Assembly: GCA_964507185.1 (NCBI GenBank)
Contig: CAZDOY010000003.1
Span: 1-64,000, forward strand
Length of the DNA: 64,000 nucleotides
From: CAVRTJ01 sp964507185
GTDB taxonomy: Bacteria > Acidobacteriota > UBA4820 > DSQY01
Direction: 5' to 3'
Notes under the pieces: generated by a model
Seen by the model: only the letters and a program-made list of their open reading frames with translations
Database searches by the model: none
What the model was told of the DNA's origin: nothing
Position numbers and translations under genes: made by a program
In this document: positions 8,329 through 16,824 of the stretch, one piece after another
How the letters are laid out: the number at the start of each line of letters is the position of its first letter
Position numbering within the stretch: the first letter of the stretch is position 1

Positions 8329-9663
8329 ATGCGCGTCGCCATGATACAACTGGGGTGCCCGAAAAACTGGGTTGACGGCGAGTGGATGCTCGGGCAGGCC
8401 CGCGAAGCCGGACACGAAGTCACCAACGACCCCGATGCAGAGGTCGTCATCGTCAATACCTGCGGATTCATCGACGCCGCCAAGGAAGAATCGATCAACG
8501 TCATTCTCGAGGTGGCCGAGCGGAAGAAGCAGGGCGCCGTTCGGCGTCTCATCGTTGCGGGATGCCTCGTTCAACGGTACAAGGACGACCTCAGGAGGAC
8601 CATACCCGAGATCGACGGCTTCATCCCCCTGAGCGCCGCTGCACAGGTGTCCGAACTGCTCGCCGGCCCGGAGATCGACGCTACGCCCACGATGGACATC
8701 CCCATCTACGACGGGCTGGCGCCCAGGATTCTCTCCACCCCGCGGTACCTGGCCTACGTCAAGATCGCCGAAGGCTGTGACAACCCGTGCTCCTTCTGCC
8801 CCATCCCCACCTTCAGGGGGCGCCTGCAGTCCCGGCCCATAGACGGACTCGTGGAAGAAGTCCAGCGGCTCGTCGAGCAGGGCGTAAAGGAAATCGTGCT
8901 CGTGGCTCAGGACTCGACCGACTACGGACGGGACATCGGCATGAAAGACGGTCTTCCCAGGTTGCTCAAGGCCCTGGACAAAAAGACGGACGTCCCGTGG
9001 ATCCGCCTCCTCTACGCCTACCCGAACCACCTGACGGAACCCATGCTCGATGCCATGGCCGGCTGTTCGCGGCTCGTGCCTTACCTGGACCTCCCGCTCC
9101 AGCACGCGCACCCGGACGTCCTGAGGGCGATGAAGAGGGGCGGATCGGGCGAGATTTTCCTGCGCCTGCTGGAAAAAGCGCGGTCCGCCGTGAAAGGCCT
9201 GGCCGTGCGCTCCACCTTCATCGTCGGCTTCCCCGGCGAGAAACGGGAGCACTTCCAGACCCTTCTGGACTTTCTGCGCGAAGCCGAAATGGATCACGTC
9301 GGCGCCTTTACCTATTCGAGGGAGGACGGTACTGCGGCCTTCCCCCTGGGAGACCCCGTGGACAAGCGCACGAAGGCACGGCGCCAGGAGAGGCTGCTGG
9401 AGGCCCAGCAGGTCATCTCATATGCGAAGAACAAGCAGAGAGTTGGAACGACACAAACGGTACTTGTGGAGGGCGTCTGCGACGAGACCGAGCACCTTCT
9501 CCAGGGCCGACTGGCGACCCAGGCCCCGGACATCGACGGCCGGGTTCTCATCAACGACGGCTTCGCCTCACCCGGAACCTTTGCCGACGTGAGGATCACG
9601 GACGCCCATCCCTATGACTTGGTGGGGGAGATCATTGGATCGGGAAAAACGACCGGCGCGTAA
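8329..9663 (+). CDS. rimO: Ribosomal protein S12 methylthiotransferase RimO
   Basis: Radical-SAM enzyme that adds a methylthio group to the conserved aspartate of ribosomal protein uS12. At 444 aa it has the expected length and order. The N-terminal MTTase domain has cluster ligands Cys10 (LGCPKN), Cys45 (NTCGF) and Cys79 (AGC). The radical-SAM domain has CDNPCSFC (Cys150, Cys154, Cys157), and a C-terminal TRAM domain covers about residues 375-440. CPKN-WVDGE is the RimO form of the signature, which argues against MiaB. ATG 8329 follows ACGGAGGCTGA, a good ribosome site. It overlaps pgpA downstream, so rimO-pgpA-ribF look like one operon. Confidence 0.93.
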   Translation: MRVAMIQLGCPKNWVDGEWMLGQAREAGHEVTNDPDAEVVIVNTCGFIDAAKEESINVILEVAERKKQGAVRRLIVAGCLVQRYKDDLRRTIPEIDGFIPLSAAAQVSELLAGPEIDATPTMDIPIYDGLAPRILSTPRYLAYVKIAEGCDNPCSFCPIPTFRGRLQSRPIDGLVEEVQRLVEQGVKEIVLVAQDSTDYGRDIGMKDGLPRLLKALDKKTDVPWIRLLYAYPNHLTEPMLDAMAGCSRLVPYLDLPLQHAHPDVLRAMKRGGSGEIFLRLLEKARSAVKGLAVRSTFIVGFPGEKREHFQTLLDFLREAEMDHVGAFTYSREDGTAAFPLGDPVDKRTKARRQERLLEAQQVISYAKNKQRVGTTQTVLVEGVCDETEHLLQGRLATQAPDIDGRVLINDGFASPGTFADVRITDAHPYDLVGEIIGSGKTTGA

Positions 9664-10126
9664 GAATGGACCGCTTTGGGCACAGGCCATTGCAACGGTA
9701 CTCGGACTGGGCTATACGCCCCGCATGCCGGGGACGATCGGCGCCGCGGCGGGGCTCTTCCTCTACGTCCCGGCCTTCGTCATCCCCGAAAAGTGGGGCT
9801 TCTTCCTCTCCATCTCGGAACTCTTCCTCGTGCTCGTGCTCTCGGCCTTTGCGGTTCCGCGCGTGCTCAAGGCGAGCGGCATCACGGACCCGTCCTTCGT
9901 CATCATCGACGAGGTCGCGGGGATGCTCGTGGCGCTGGCCTTTTTGTCGCCCAATTTCGTCTACATGCTGCTGGCCTTCGGCTTCTTCCGGCTCCTCGAC
10001 ATCTTCAAACCCTTTCCCATCAACCGGATGGAGCTCTTCCCCGGGACGTGGGGCGTCATGCTCGATGACCTTCTCGCCGGCGTGCTCGCCGGGCTGTTGT
10101 CCATATTCGTGATGAGGCTCGTATGA
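9614..10126 (+). CDS. pgpA: Phosphatidylglycerophosphatase A
   Basis: Integral membrane phosphatase that dephosphorylates phosphatidylglycerol phosphate to phosphatidylglycerol. The PgpA signatures are present: GLGYTPRMPGTIGA near the N-terminus, a DPSFVIIDEVAGM block carrying the acidic catalytic residues, RLLDIFKPFPINR, and GVMLDDLLAG at the end. Three to four membrane helices are visible. The frame begins inside rimO. ATG 9614 has no ribosome site, whereas TTG 9635 lies four bases after GGGGAG (9625-9630) and may be the real start (163 aa). The stop overlaps the ribF start as ATGA. Confidence 0.88.
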   Translation: MTWWGRSLDREKRPARKNGPLWAQAIATVLGLGYTPRMPGTIGAAAGLFLYVPAFVIPEKWGFFLSISELFLVLVLSAFAVPRVLKASGITDPSFVIIDEVAGMLVALAFLSPNFVYMLLAFGFFRLLDIFKPFPINRMELFPGTWGVMLDDLLAGVLAGLLSIFVMRLV

Positions 10127-11073
10127 TTCTCCTGACCGACTTCGACCACATTCCCGAACTTTCACCCCCCGTGATCATCACCATCGGCAACTTCGACGGC
10201 CTGCACAGGGGGCACAAGCGGATCCTCAGGAAGGTCATCTCCAGGAGCCGGGAAGAGGGCGGAACGAGCATGGTGGTGACCTTCGAGCCTCACCCCCTCA
10301 AGGTGCTCTACCCCGACCGCGCCCCCCAGCTCATCCAAACCCTCAGCCAGAAGAGAGACATCCTCTCCCACCTGGGCATCCAGGCCCTTCTGGAGGTCCC
10401 CTTCACCCGGGAATTCGGCGCGGTCAGCGCGGACGATTTCATCCGGATGCTCACCGAGCGCATCCGGCCCAGGGAGATTTACATCGGCGAGGATTTCCGC
10501 TTCGGCCACAACAGGGACGGCAACATCGCCTTCCTCCAGGGGCTTCAGGACCACTACGAATATACCGCCACGGCGTTTAAGAAGCTCAAGGTCGACGGCG
10601 ACGTCGTGTCGTCCACGCTCATCCGCCAGCTTCTCATCAAGGGCGAGATGGAAAAGGCCGTGCGCCTCCTGGGCCGTCCCTACATCATCGAAGGCGTGGT
10701 CGAACACGGCGACGGGCGCGGAAAGACCATTGGGTTCCCCACCGCCAACCTCTCTATAGAAAACGAACTCGTCCCGGCTCACGGCGTGTACGTCGTCGCC
10801 GTGGACGTGGGCGATTCCCTGCTCCTCCCTGCCGTCGCGAACCTCGGCAACCGGCCCACGTTCGGCAAAGACGAGGTGGCCGTCGAGGTCCACATTCTCG
10901 AGGGCGCGCGCGAACTCTACGGGAAGAGAATCCGCGTCCTCTTCTTCGAGTTCCTCCGGCCGGAGATTAAATTCGAATCCGTCGCGGCCCTCACCAAGGC
11001 CATCGGCGAGGATGTCGGCAGGGCGAAGCGCTTCTTTGAAGGCATCAGCCTCAGACGCCGCATGTTCTACTGA
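10123..11073 (+). CDS. ribF: Bifunctional riboflavin kinase / FMN adenylyltransferase
   Basis: Makes FMN and then FAD from riboflavin. The N-terminal nucleotidyltransferase domain starts with ITIGNFDGLHRGHKR (G-x-F-D-G-x-H-x-G-H), continues with TFEPHP and GEDFRFGHNRDG, and ends at the ISSTLIR-type block (VVSSTLIRQLL). The C-terminal kinase domain contains GRGKTIGFPTANL, the substrate-binding G-x-P-T-A-N motif, and NLGNRPTFG. At 316 aa this is normal length. The ATG overlaps the pgpA stop (ATGA). The tRNA-Ser gene follows 52 bp downstream with its own promoter-like sequence. Confidence 0.95.
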   Translation: MILLTDFDHIPELSPPVIITIGNFDGLHRGHKRILRKVISRSREEGGTSMVVTFEPHPLKVLYPDRAPQLIQTLSQKRDILSHLGIQALLEVPFTREFGAVSADDFIRMLTERIRPREIYIGEDFRFGHNRDGNIAFLQGLQDHYEYTATAFKKLKVDGDVVSSTLIRQLLIKGEMEKAVRLLGRPYIIEGVVEHGDGRGKTIGFPTANLSIENELVPAHGVYVVAVDVGDSLLLPAVANLGNRPTFGKDEVAVEVHILEGARELYGKRIRVLFFEFLRPEIKFESVAALTKAIGEDVGRAKRFFEGISLRRRMFY

Positions 11074-11087
11074 ACGCCCCCACAGCC

Positions 11088-11116
11088 TTGACCTGTGCCC
11101 ATCCGAGCCCTATTCT
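11088..11116 (+). promoter_or_regulatory. Promoter of tRNA-Ser
   Basis: TTGACC (11088-11093), a 17-bp spacer and TATTCT (11111-11116) form a near-consensus sigma70 promoter. Transcription would begin about 11123, a few bases before the mature 5' end of the tRNA at 11126. Confidence 0.7.
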
Positions 11117-11125
11117 AGTTCACGC

Positions 11126-11213
11126 GGAGAGTTGGCCGAGTGGTCGAAGGCGATGGTCTTGAAAACCATTGGCCCGCAAGGGCCCGGGGGTTCGAATCCC
11201 TCACTCTCCGCCA
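11126..11213 (+). tRNA. tRNA-Ser (anticodon UGA)
   Basis: An 88-nt class II tRNA with CCA encoded. The acceptor arm is GGAGAGT/ACTCTCC and the anticodon stem ATGGT/ACCAT encloses the loop CTTGAAA with anticodon TGA at 11160-11162. A long variable arm (GGCCC GCAA GGGCC) and the T-arm GGGTTCGAATCCC are present. The long variable arm and the UGA anticodon give serine, reading UCA codons. Its 3' end from the T-arm onward is duplicated downstream (see the repeat at 11189-11595). Confidence 0.95.
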
Positions 11214-11595
11214 GAGAACTTCCCCCAAAGGCATCCGCCGAGGGCCTCCCCCCGTGAGGGATTCGAAGGACGGGGTTTTCCGTGGTTTTCAAGGCGACGG
11301 CGCCAACTGCTTGGCGTCGAGCCGTAAGAAAACCCGGAAGAGGCCCCGCCCCGGGAACCGTAGCCTCCCTTGAAACGCAGCGAGTTCTGCGAGCGAGGCT
11401 TCCAGGGAGGGTAGGTTCGAATCCCTCACTCTCCGCCAGAGAACTTCCCCCAAAGGCATCCGCCGANNNNNNNNNNNNNNNNNNNNNNNNNNNNNNNNNN
11501 NNNNNNNNNNNNNNNNNNNNNNNNNNNNNNNNNNNNNNNNNNNNNNNNNNNNNNNNNNNNNNNNNNGGCCTCCCCCCGTGAGGGATTCGAAGGAC
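11189..11595 (+). repeat. Tandem repeat built from the tRNA-Ser 3' end, with inverted T-arm copies
   Basis: The tRNA T-arm, acceptor strand, CCA and 28 flanking bases (11189-11241) recur exactly at 11414-11466, just before the N gap. After the gap, 11567-11595 matches 11243-11271, so only one base of the second copy is unaccounted for. Each copy also carries an inverted T-arm: TTCGAATCCCTCAC at 11191-11204 is the exact complement of 11254-11267, and the second copy pairs 11416-11429 with 11578-11591. About 140 bp of unrelated sequence separates the copies. No second complete tRNA is present. Confidence 0.8.
11467..11566. other. Scaffold gap of 100 N inside the tRNA-derived repeat
   Basis: Exactly 100 N. 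The flanks fit the first repeat copy to within one base, so the true missing sequence may be as short as 1 bp or may contain further repeat units. The remaining spacer up to 11718 holds the CGGCCCGTCCCC...GCCTTCAAATCCGCA block (11658-11695), a degraded copy of the intergenic element family, and no gene. Confidence 0.8.
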
Positions 11596-11718
11596 ATAGC
11601 TCGCAGCCCTCGAGAGACAAACAACAGCCCGCTTTCATTTCCGCCCTGCGCCTTTCCAACGGCCCGTCCCCAGCCGCCTTCAAATCCGCAGTTCCAACTC
11701 CCAATTCCCAAATTATCT

Positions 11719-13530
11719 TTACTGTTCGTCCCCGCCCTGGACGCGGAGGACCGAGAGGAAGGCTTCCTGTGGAATCTGGACCTCGCCGACCTGTTTCATG
11801 CGCTTCTTGCCCTCTTTCTGTTTCTCTAGGAGCTTGCGCTTTCGGCTGATGTCGCCTCCGTAGCATTTGGCGAGAACGTTCTTGCGGAGGGCCTTGACCA
11901 CCGTCCGGCAGACGATGCGGCTGCCCAGGGCCGCCTGGATGACCACCTCAAAAAGCTGCCGGGGAATCGCCGCCTTGAGGCGCTGGGCGATGGCCCGTCC
12001 GCGTATCTCGGCCTGCTCCCTGTGAACGATGAAGGACAGTGCATCCACGGGCTTGCCGTTGACGAGGATGTCCAGCTTCACGAGGTCGCCGGACCGGTAG
12101 CCCTCCACCTGGTAGTCCATGGACGCGTATCCCCTGGACATGGACTTCAGCTTATCGTAGAAATCTACGATGATTTCCGCCAGGGGCATGTCGTAGCGCA
12201 GGAGGACGGTTTCCTTCGAGACGTACTGAAATGCACTCTGGGTACCGCGTCTCTCCTCGAAGAGCTTCAGCAGGTTGCCGATGAACTCGCTCCTGGTGAG
12301 CACCGTGACGGAGGCGTAGGGTTCCCGGACCTCCTCGGTCTCCATGGGCGACGGCAAGCTGGACGGGTTCTCCACGTCCCGGATCTCCTGCTTCTTGGTG
12401 AGCACCTGGTAGCGAACGTTTGGCGAGGTGGTGATGAGGTCGAGGTTGAATTCCCTCTCGAGCCGCTCCTGGATGATTTCGAGATGGAGAAAGCCGAGGA
12501 AGCCGCATCGAAAGCCAAAGCCCAGGGCCTCGCTGGTTTCTGGTTCGAAGACGAAGGAGCTGTCGTTGAGCCTGAGCTTCTCGAGCGCCTCCCTGAGGTC
12601 GGGATAGTCCGAGGGGTCCACGGGATAGAGCCCCGAATAGACCATGGGCTTGACTTTGCGGAAACCCGCGAAGGCCTCCGCAGTAGGGTCGTTGGGATGC
12701 GTCAGCGTATCGCCGATGTTGACCTCGAGGACCTCCTTGATGCCCGCGATGACGAAGCCAACCTCCCCCGCCTCGAGCACCTTCACGGCCAGGGGCTTGG
12801 GCGTGAAGATGCCCAGGGCCTCGATGTCGTGTGTCCGGCCCGAATTCATAAACTGCACGGTGTCCTTCACGGCCAGCCTGCCGTCGATCACCCGCACGAG
12901 CATGACGACACCGCGGTAGCTGTCGTACCAAGAGTCGAAGACCATGGCCTTGAGGGGCGCCTCGCGATCCCCCCTCGGCGGCGGCAGGCGGTGGACCACG
13001 GCCTCGAGGATCTCTTCGATTCCGATGCGTTCCTTGGCCGACGCGAGAATGACGCCCGTGGTGTCGAGGCCCACAACCTCCTCGATCTCCTCGGCCACCT
13101 TCTCGGGCTGGGCGGAGGGCAAGTCGATCTTGTTGATGACGGGCACGATCTCCAGATCCTCCTCGACGGCCAGGTAGGCGTTGGCAAGGGTCTGGGCCTC
13201 CACGCCCTGGCTGGCGTCCACCACGAGAAGGGCGCCTTCGCAGGCGGCGAGGGCGCGCGAGACCTCGTAGTTGAAGTCGACGTGGCCCGGTGTGTCGATG
13301 AGGTTGAGCTGGTACTCCCTGCCGTCCTTGGCGGTGTACCGCAGGCTGACCGCGTGGGCCTTGATGGTGATGCCCCGTTCCCTCTCGAGATCCATCCCGT
13401 CCAGGAACTGACTGACCATCTCCCGTTCGCTCACGGCGTGGGTGACCTCCAGGAGGCGGTCGCTGAGCGTGGTTTTGCCGTGGTCTATGTGGGCGATGAT
13501 GCTGAAATTTCTGATGCTCGACAGTTCCAT
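11719..13530 (-). CDS. lepA: Elongation factor 4 (LepA back-translocase GTPase)
   Basis: Ribosome-associated GTPase that acts in initiation/elongation quality control. At 603 aa, all LepA regions are in order: G1 HIDHGKTTL near residue 12, G2 RGITIKA, G3 DTPGHVDF, G4 NKID, G5 SAKERIGI, a domain II barrel, and the LepA C-terminal domain with CYGGDISRKRKLLEKQKEGK. ATG 13530 is chosen because AGGG precedes it by six bases and homologues start at MELSSIRNFSIIAHIDHG. An upstream TTG would add nine unconvincing residues. It is the last gene of a minus-strand run beginning at 16478. Confidence 0.96.
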   Translation of the reverse strand: MELSSIRNFSIIAHIDHGKTTLSDRLLEVTHAVSEREMVSQFLDGMDLERERGITIKAHAVSLRYTAKDGREYQLNLIDTPGHVDFNYEVSRALAACEGALLVVDASQGVEAQTLANAYLAVEEDLEIVPVINKIDLPSAQPEKVAEEIEEVVGLDTTGVILASAKERIGIEEILEAVVHRLPPPRGDREAPLKAMVFDSWYDSYRGVVMLVRVIDGRLAVKDTVQFMNSGRTHDIEALGIFTPKPLAVKVLEAGEVGFVIAGIKEVLEVNIGDTLTHPNDPTAEAFAGFRKVKPMVYSGLYPVDPSDYPDLREALEKLRLNDSSFVFEPETSEALGFGFRCGFLGFLHLEIIQERLEREFNLDLITTSPNVRYQVLTKKQEIRDVENPSSLPSPMETEEVREPYASVTVLTRSEFIGNLLKLFEERRGTQSAFQYVSKETVLLRYDMPLAEIIVDFYDKLKSMSRGYASMDYQVEGYRSGDLVKLDILVNGKPVDALSFIVHREQAEIRGRAIAQRLKAAIPRQLFEVVIQAALGSRIVCRTVVKALRKNVLAKCYGGDISRKRKLLEKQKEGKKRMKQVGEVQIPQEAFLSVLRVQGGDEQ

Positions 13531-13607
13531 GGCGTTCCCTGCCCTTCGAGGGCTCAAAACGGCGGGTTGTACCGGGTAGTCAGTCCGGGCGTCCTGCGGA
13601 TGCGGGT

Positions 13608-13991
13608 TCAGTCGAGGAAAGCCACGGCCTCGATCTCCACCGCTACGTCCTTCGGCAGGCGCGACACTTCCACCGCCGCGCGGGCGGGCGGCACGCTCCT
13701 GAAGAATTCCGCGTAGATTCCGTTCATGGCGACGAAATCGTTCATGTCCTTCAAGTAGACGGTCGTCTTGACGATGTGCTCCAGCGAAGCTCCGGCGGCG
13801 TCCAGGACCGCCTTGAGATTCTTGAGCACGCGGCGGGTCTGGACGGCCACGTCGCCCTCCACGACCGCCCCGGTCTCCGGATCGAGCGGTATCTGGCCCG
13901 AGCAGAAAACCAGGTTCCCGACCTTGATGGCCTGGGAGTAGGGCCCGATGGCCTGGGGCGCTTTATTGGTGTTGACGGCGCTCTTTTCCAT
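13608..13991 (-). CDS. ridA: RidA family reactive intermediate deaminase
   Basis: Hydrolyses reactive enamine/imine intermediates (such as 2-aminoacrylate) made by PLP enzymes. The protein is 127 aa with the YjgF/YER057c fold. KAPQAIGPYSQAI at the N-terminus, FCSGQIPLDPETG, and the C-terminal RAAVEVSRLPKDVAVEIEA segment, with the conserved substrate-binding arginine (RAAVEV) and glutamate, are all present. ATG 13991 has AGGAG six bases upstream. It lies between the secreted hypothetical and lepA, with 15-bp and 77-bp gaps. Confidence 0.93.
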   Translation of the reverse strand: MEKSAVNTNKAPQAIGPYSQAIKVGNLVFCSGQIPLDPETGAVVEGDVAVQTRRVLKNLKAVLDAAGASLEHIVKTTVYLKDMNDFVAMNGIYAEFFRSVPPARAAVEVSRLPKDVAVEIEAVAFLD

Positions 13992-14006
13992 AACTGACTC
14001 CTTGGC

Positions 14007-14657
14007 TCACGGAACTTCCAGTTTCTTGTACGGGCCTTTGAGCGCGGGTTTGGCTCCCTTGCCGAAATCTTCCAGAACGATGGATTCCTTGCCGCTCACC
14101 AGCCTGACCACGCCGAAAGGGACGATCTGGTCGTTCATCCACACTTCGGCTTCCTGGCCGTGGGGCCCCAGAACTTTGAGGTGACGGCAGGTGAGTTTCT
14201 TTCCGTTCACTTCGATCGTCTCTTTCGGCATTCCCGCAAGTTTCCCGACGGTCGGCCCGATTGAGGAGGCCTGGCCACCGAAGGCCTCGTTCCCTTCGGT
14301 CCTCAGCTTGATGAGCGTGTCCTTGTCGATCTCCAGCGCGGGCGAACCGGGGTCCTCGGTGCGGACCATGAGGACGTTGGCGTCGTCCGTGGGGTCCCCC
14401 TTGATCAGGAAGGCCGCGACGGCTTCGCCGCCGTCGCCGGGCGTCCGGAGCTCCAGCCAGTAACCCTGCGGGTCCTTGTCCACGATGGCGAAGGTGAGCT
14501 TGGACTGTTCGCCTCGGGCGTCCTTCATGTGGTAGGTACTCCAGCCGCCCACCACGGGGTGAAAATCGTGAAAAAACTCAGGAAAATAGGAGGAAGCGGC
14601 CACGCCCAGCGTGAGCAGTAGCGAGGCCGCCACGAGCATAATCTTGCGTCCCTTCAT
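14007..14657 (-). CDS. Secreted protein of unknown function
   Basis: A 216-aa protein with a short N-terminal signal or anchor (KIMLVAASLLLTLGVAASSYF). The mature part is soluble and beta-rich, with GGWSTYHMKDARGE, ELRTPGDGGEAVAAFLI and VWMNDQIVPFGVVRLVSG. The last block resembles outer-membrane or periplasmic proteins that measure a surface property (an 'M.d.ivPfGvVr' motif). I do not recognise a named family. The start has GAGGAGGCATC upstream of ATG 14657. It lies 9 bp after the UPF0210 gene and before ridA, apparently in one operon. Confidence 0.7.
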   Translation of the reverse strand: MKGRKIMLVAASLLLTLGVAASSYFPEFFHDFHPVVGGWSTYHMKDARGEQSKLTFAIVDKDPQGYWLELRTPGDGGEAVAAFLIKGDPTDDANVLMVRTEDPGSPALEIDKDTLIKLRTEGNEAFGGQASSIGPTVGKLAGMPKETIEVNGKKLTCRHLKVLGPHGQEAEVWMNDQIVPFGVVRLVSGKESIVLEDFGKGAKPALKGPYKKLEVP

Positions 14658-14666
14658 GATGCCTCC

Positions 14667-16028
14667 TCAGTTCCTTAGTGACGTTATCGGGGCGGGCATC
14701 TGCCCCCCCCGGCCGATAAAACCCGAACAGGAGAGCGTTCTCAAATCCATGACGGGGGCCTCTCCAAGCAGCCCCCCGAAGGAAACGGTCTCTCCCACTT
14801 TCTTCCCGTAGGCTGGAATGACGCGGACGGCCGTGGTCTTGTGGTTCATGACGCCGATCGCCAGTTCGTCCGCGATGAAGCCCGAGAGCGTATCCTCCGG
14901 CGTGTCGCCCGGAACCGCCACCATGTCCAGACCCACCGAGCAGACGCTGGTCATGGCCTCGAGCTTTTCAAGGCTGAGCGCGCCCTCGCGAACGGCCTCT
15001 ATCATGCTGGCGTCCTCGCTGACCGGTATGAACGCCCCCGACAGACCGCCCACGGCGGAGGTGGCCATGGCCCCGCCCTTCTTCACTGCGTCCGTCAGAA
15101 GCGCCAGGGCCGCCGTCGTTCCACAGGCGCCCGTGCGCTCCAGCCCCATGGCCTCCAGGACCTCGCCCACCGAATCGCCCAGCTGGGGCGTCGGAGCGAG
15201 CGACAGGTCCACGATGCCGAACGGCACGCCGAGCTGCGCAGCCACCTCGCGACCTATGAGCTCACCGACCCTGGTGATCTTGAAGGCGGCCTGCTTGACC
15301 ACCTCGGCCATCTGCCTCAGGTCGCAGCTACCGGCCCTCCGGATGGACTGGCACACGACGCCCGGGCCGCTCACACCGCTGTGGATGACCACTTCCGGAA
15401 GTCCGACCCCGTGGAAGGCGCCGGCCATGAAAGGGTTGTCCTCCACGGCGTTGGCGAAGATCACGAACTTCGCGCAGCCGATGCTGCCCTTCTCGCGCGT
15501 TTTGTAGGCCGTCTCCTTCAGGGCATGGGAGACCAGCCGGACCGCGTCGATGTTGAGCCCCGTGCGGCTGCTGCCCGCGTTCACCGAAGAACAGAGACGT
15601 TCCGTGGTGCTCAGCGCCTCCGGGATGGACGCGATCAGCGCCCTGTCGGCCTCGGTGAAGCCGGCATGGACGAGCGCCGAGTAGCCACCGACGAAATCGA
15701 AGCCCATTTCCCGCGCAGCCCTGTCTATCTGACGGGCGATGGCAACGTAGGACTCCGGTTCGGGGCGGGTCGCGATGAGCGCCACCGGCGTTATGGCGAT
15801 CCTTCGGTTGGCCACGCGGACGCCCAGCGCCTCGGCCGTCTCGCTGAGCACCTCTGGCAGCCTGGACGCGTTTCGCTTGAGCTTCTCGTAGACGCGACGG
15901 CCGGCTTCCTCCGGATCATCGTGCGCGCAGTCGAGCAGGTTGATGCCCATGGTCACGGTGCGTATGTCGAAGTGCTCGAGCTCCGTCATGCGGAGCGTTT
16001 CCAGTATTTCCCGTCGCGTGTACGTCAT
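14667..16028 (-). CDS. UPF0210 / PFL family protein (DUF711)
   Basis: A 453-aa soluble protein of the UPF0210 family, which has a pyruvate-formate-lyase-like barrel fold and an undetermined reaction. The family features are visible: RTVTMGINLLDC at the start, CSSVNAGSSRTGLNIDAV, KFVIFANAVEDNPFMAGAF, VIHSGVSGPGVV and GACGTTAALALLTDAVKKGGAMA. The length is normal. It lies 27 bp after the ACT-domain gene; the UPF0237-UPF0210 pair is conserved in many bacteria and archaea, and the ACT protein is presumed to regulate the partner. The start is placed at ATG 16028, with only weak ribosome-site support. Confidence 0.92.
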   Translation of the reverse strand: MTYTRREILETLRMTELEHFDIRTVTMGINLLDCAHDDPEEAGRRVYEKLKRNASRLPEVLSETAEALGVRVANRRIAITPVALIATRPEPESYVAIARQIDRAAREMGFDFVGGYSALVHAGFTEADRALIASIPEALSTTERLCSSVNAGSSRTGLNIDAVRLVSHALKETAYKTREKGSIGCAKFVIFANAVEDNPFMAGAFHGVGLPEVVIHSGVSGPGVVCQSIRRAGSCDLRQMAEVVKQAAFKITRVGELIGREVAAQLGVPFGIVDLSLAPTPQLGDSVGEVLEAMGLERTGACGTTAALALLTDAVKKGGAMATSAVGGLSGAFIPVSEDASMIEAVREGALSLEKLEAMTSVCSVGLDMVAVPGDTPEDTLSGFIADELAIGVMNHKTTAVRVIPAYGKKVGETVSFGGLLGEAPVMDLRTLSCSGFIGRGGQMPAPITSLRN

Positions 16029-16055
16029 CTCGATTTTTCTCTAGAGTGGCGGGGA

Positions 16056-16478
16056 TCAGACGCGGTTGACCGCCCGCATCATGTCTTCGTACTGCACGTA
16101 GACCTGGACGCCCAGCTCCTGCCCCCGCTTTTTCAAGGCGCTCTTGAGGTCCGCGAAGGAAGCCTCGCTGCCTGTCGGGTCCAGGATCATCATCATCGCG
16201 AAATTGCCGTGTACGATCGTCTGGTTTATGTCTACGATGTCGATTCTCAGGTCGGCCAGAACGGACGAGAATGCAAAGACGATGCCGGAGCGGTTGGCGC
16301 CCAGTGTCGTGAAGACGATGAACCGACTGTCCGTTCTCTCGGCTTCCCGGAGCCCCGAGGTCTCAAGAAAACGGACGAGGTCCGCCACGACAGACTCCAC
16401 GGCGTCCGGGCGGGCGGTTTCCGGCAGGTGCTTGAGGAGGATCTCGCTGACGACGACCGCCAATTCTTCCCTGTTCAT
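16056..16478 (-). CDS. ACT domain protein (UPF0237-like) with an N-terminal extension
   Basis: A 140-aa protein. The C-terminal ~90 residues (RFIVFTTLGANRSGIVFAFSSVL...IVDINQTIVHGNFAMMMILD) match the small UPF0237 ACT protein that pairs with UPF0210. The N-terminal ~48 residues (MNREELAVVVSEILLKHLPE...) form a predicted helical extension absent from the usual ~90-aa family members. ACT domains bind small ligands, often amino acids. ATG 16478 has GGGAGG four to five bases upstream, which fixes the start. It is the first gene of the run leading to lepA. Confidence 0.85.
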   Translation of the reverse strand: MNREELAVVVSEILLKHLPETARPDAVESVVADLVRFLETSGLREAERTDSRFIVFTTLGANRSGIVFAFSSVLADLRIDIVDINQTIVHGNFAMMMILDPTGSEASFADLKSALKKRGQELGVQVYVQYEDMMRAVNRV

Positions 16479-16824
16479 ATCGCCTCCCGGTGTAGAATAG
16501 CCGAACGCCCGCCGCCCTGCAAGATCGGGGGTGATCAAGGCATCAGGTGAACCGGTGACGGGCGGAGGCGTCGGCCGATGGAAGCCGGCAGCTACGGTCA
16601 CATCCCGTCTGCCGTCTGCCGTCTGCCGTCTTCCCTTCTGCCTTTCGGCCTTAATCCTCAGCCTTCCCCGAAGGTGGTCAGGAGACCTAGTGATCCAATC
16701 GAGGGAAGGCCTTCGAGTGCCCTCCCCCGGTCGCCTTCGAATCCGCAATCCAGATTCCCGATTTCCCGAATTTCCCTTTGCTTCTTGCAAAGGCCGCAAA
16801 CGAACTCTAATATTGTAGTCAGCC
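16479..16824. other. Divergent intergenic spacer with degraded repeats
   Basis: The 346-bp spacer separates divergent genes. It holds GGTGATCAAGGCATCAGGTGA (about 16528-16548, octamer family) and three tandem CTGCCGT units (about 16609-16631). A degraded copy of the CCTTCGAAGG element lies at 16704-16775 (GGCCTTCGAGTGCCCTCCCCC and GCCTTCGAATCCGCA). No gene is visible. Confidence 0.5.

Noticed and set aside
11272..11440. Possible second tRNA between the repeat copies
   Set aside because: Only the T-arm and acceptor 3' strand are present; no D-arm, anticodon stem or matching 5' acceptor strand could be found.
12022..13716. 564-codon open frame antisense to lepA
   Set aside because: lepA is certain; the antisense frame has repetitive low-complexity composition typical of shadows.
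14841..16550. 569-codon open frame antisense to the UPF0210/ACT genes
   Set aside because: Shadow frame caused by high GC and codon symmetry; no domain recognised.
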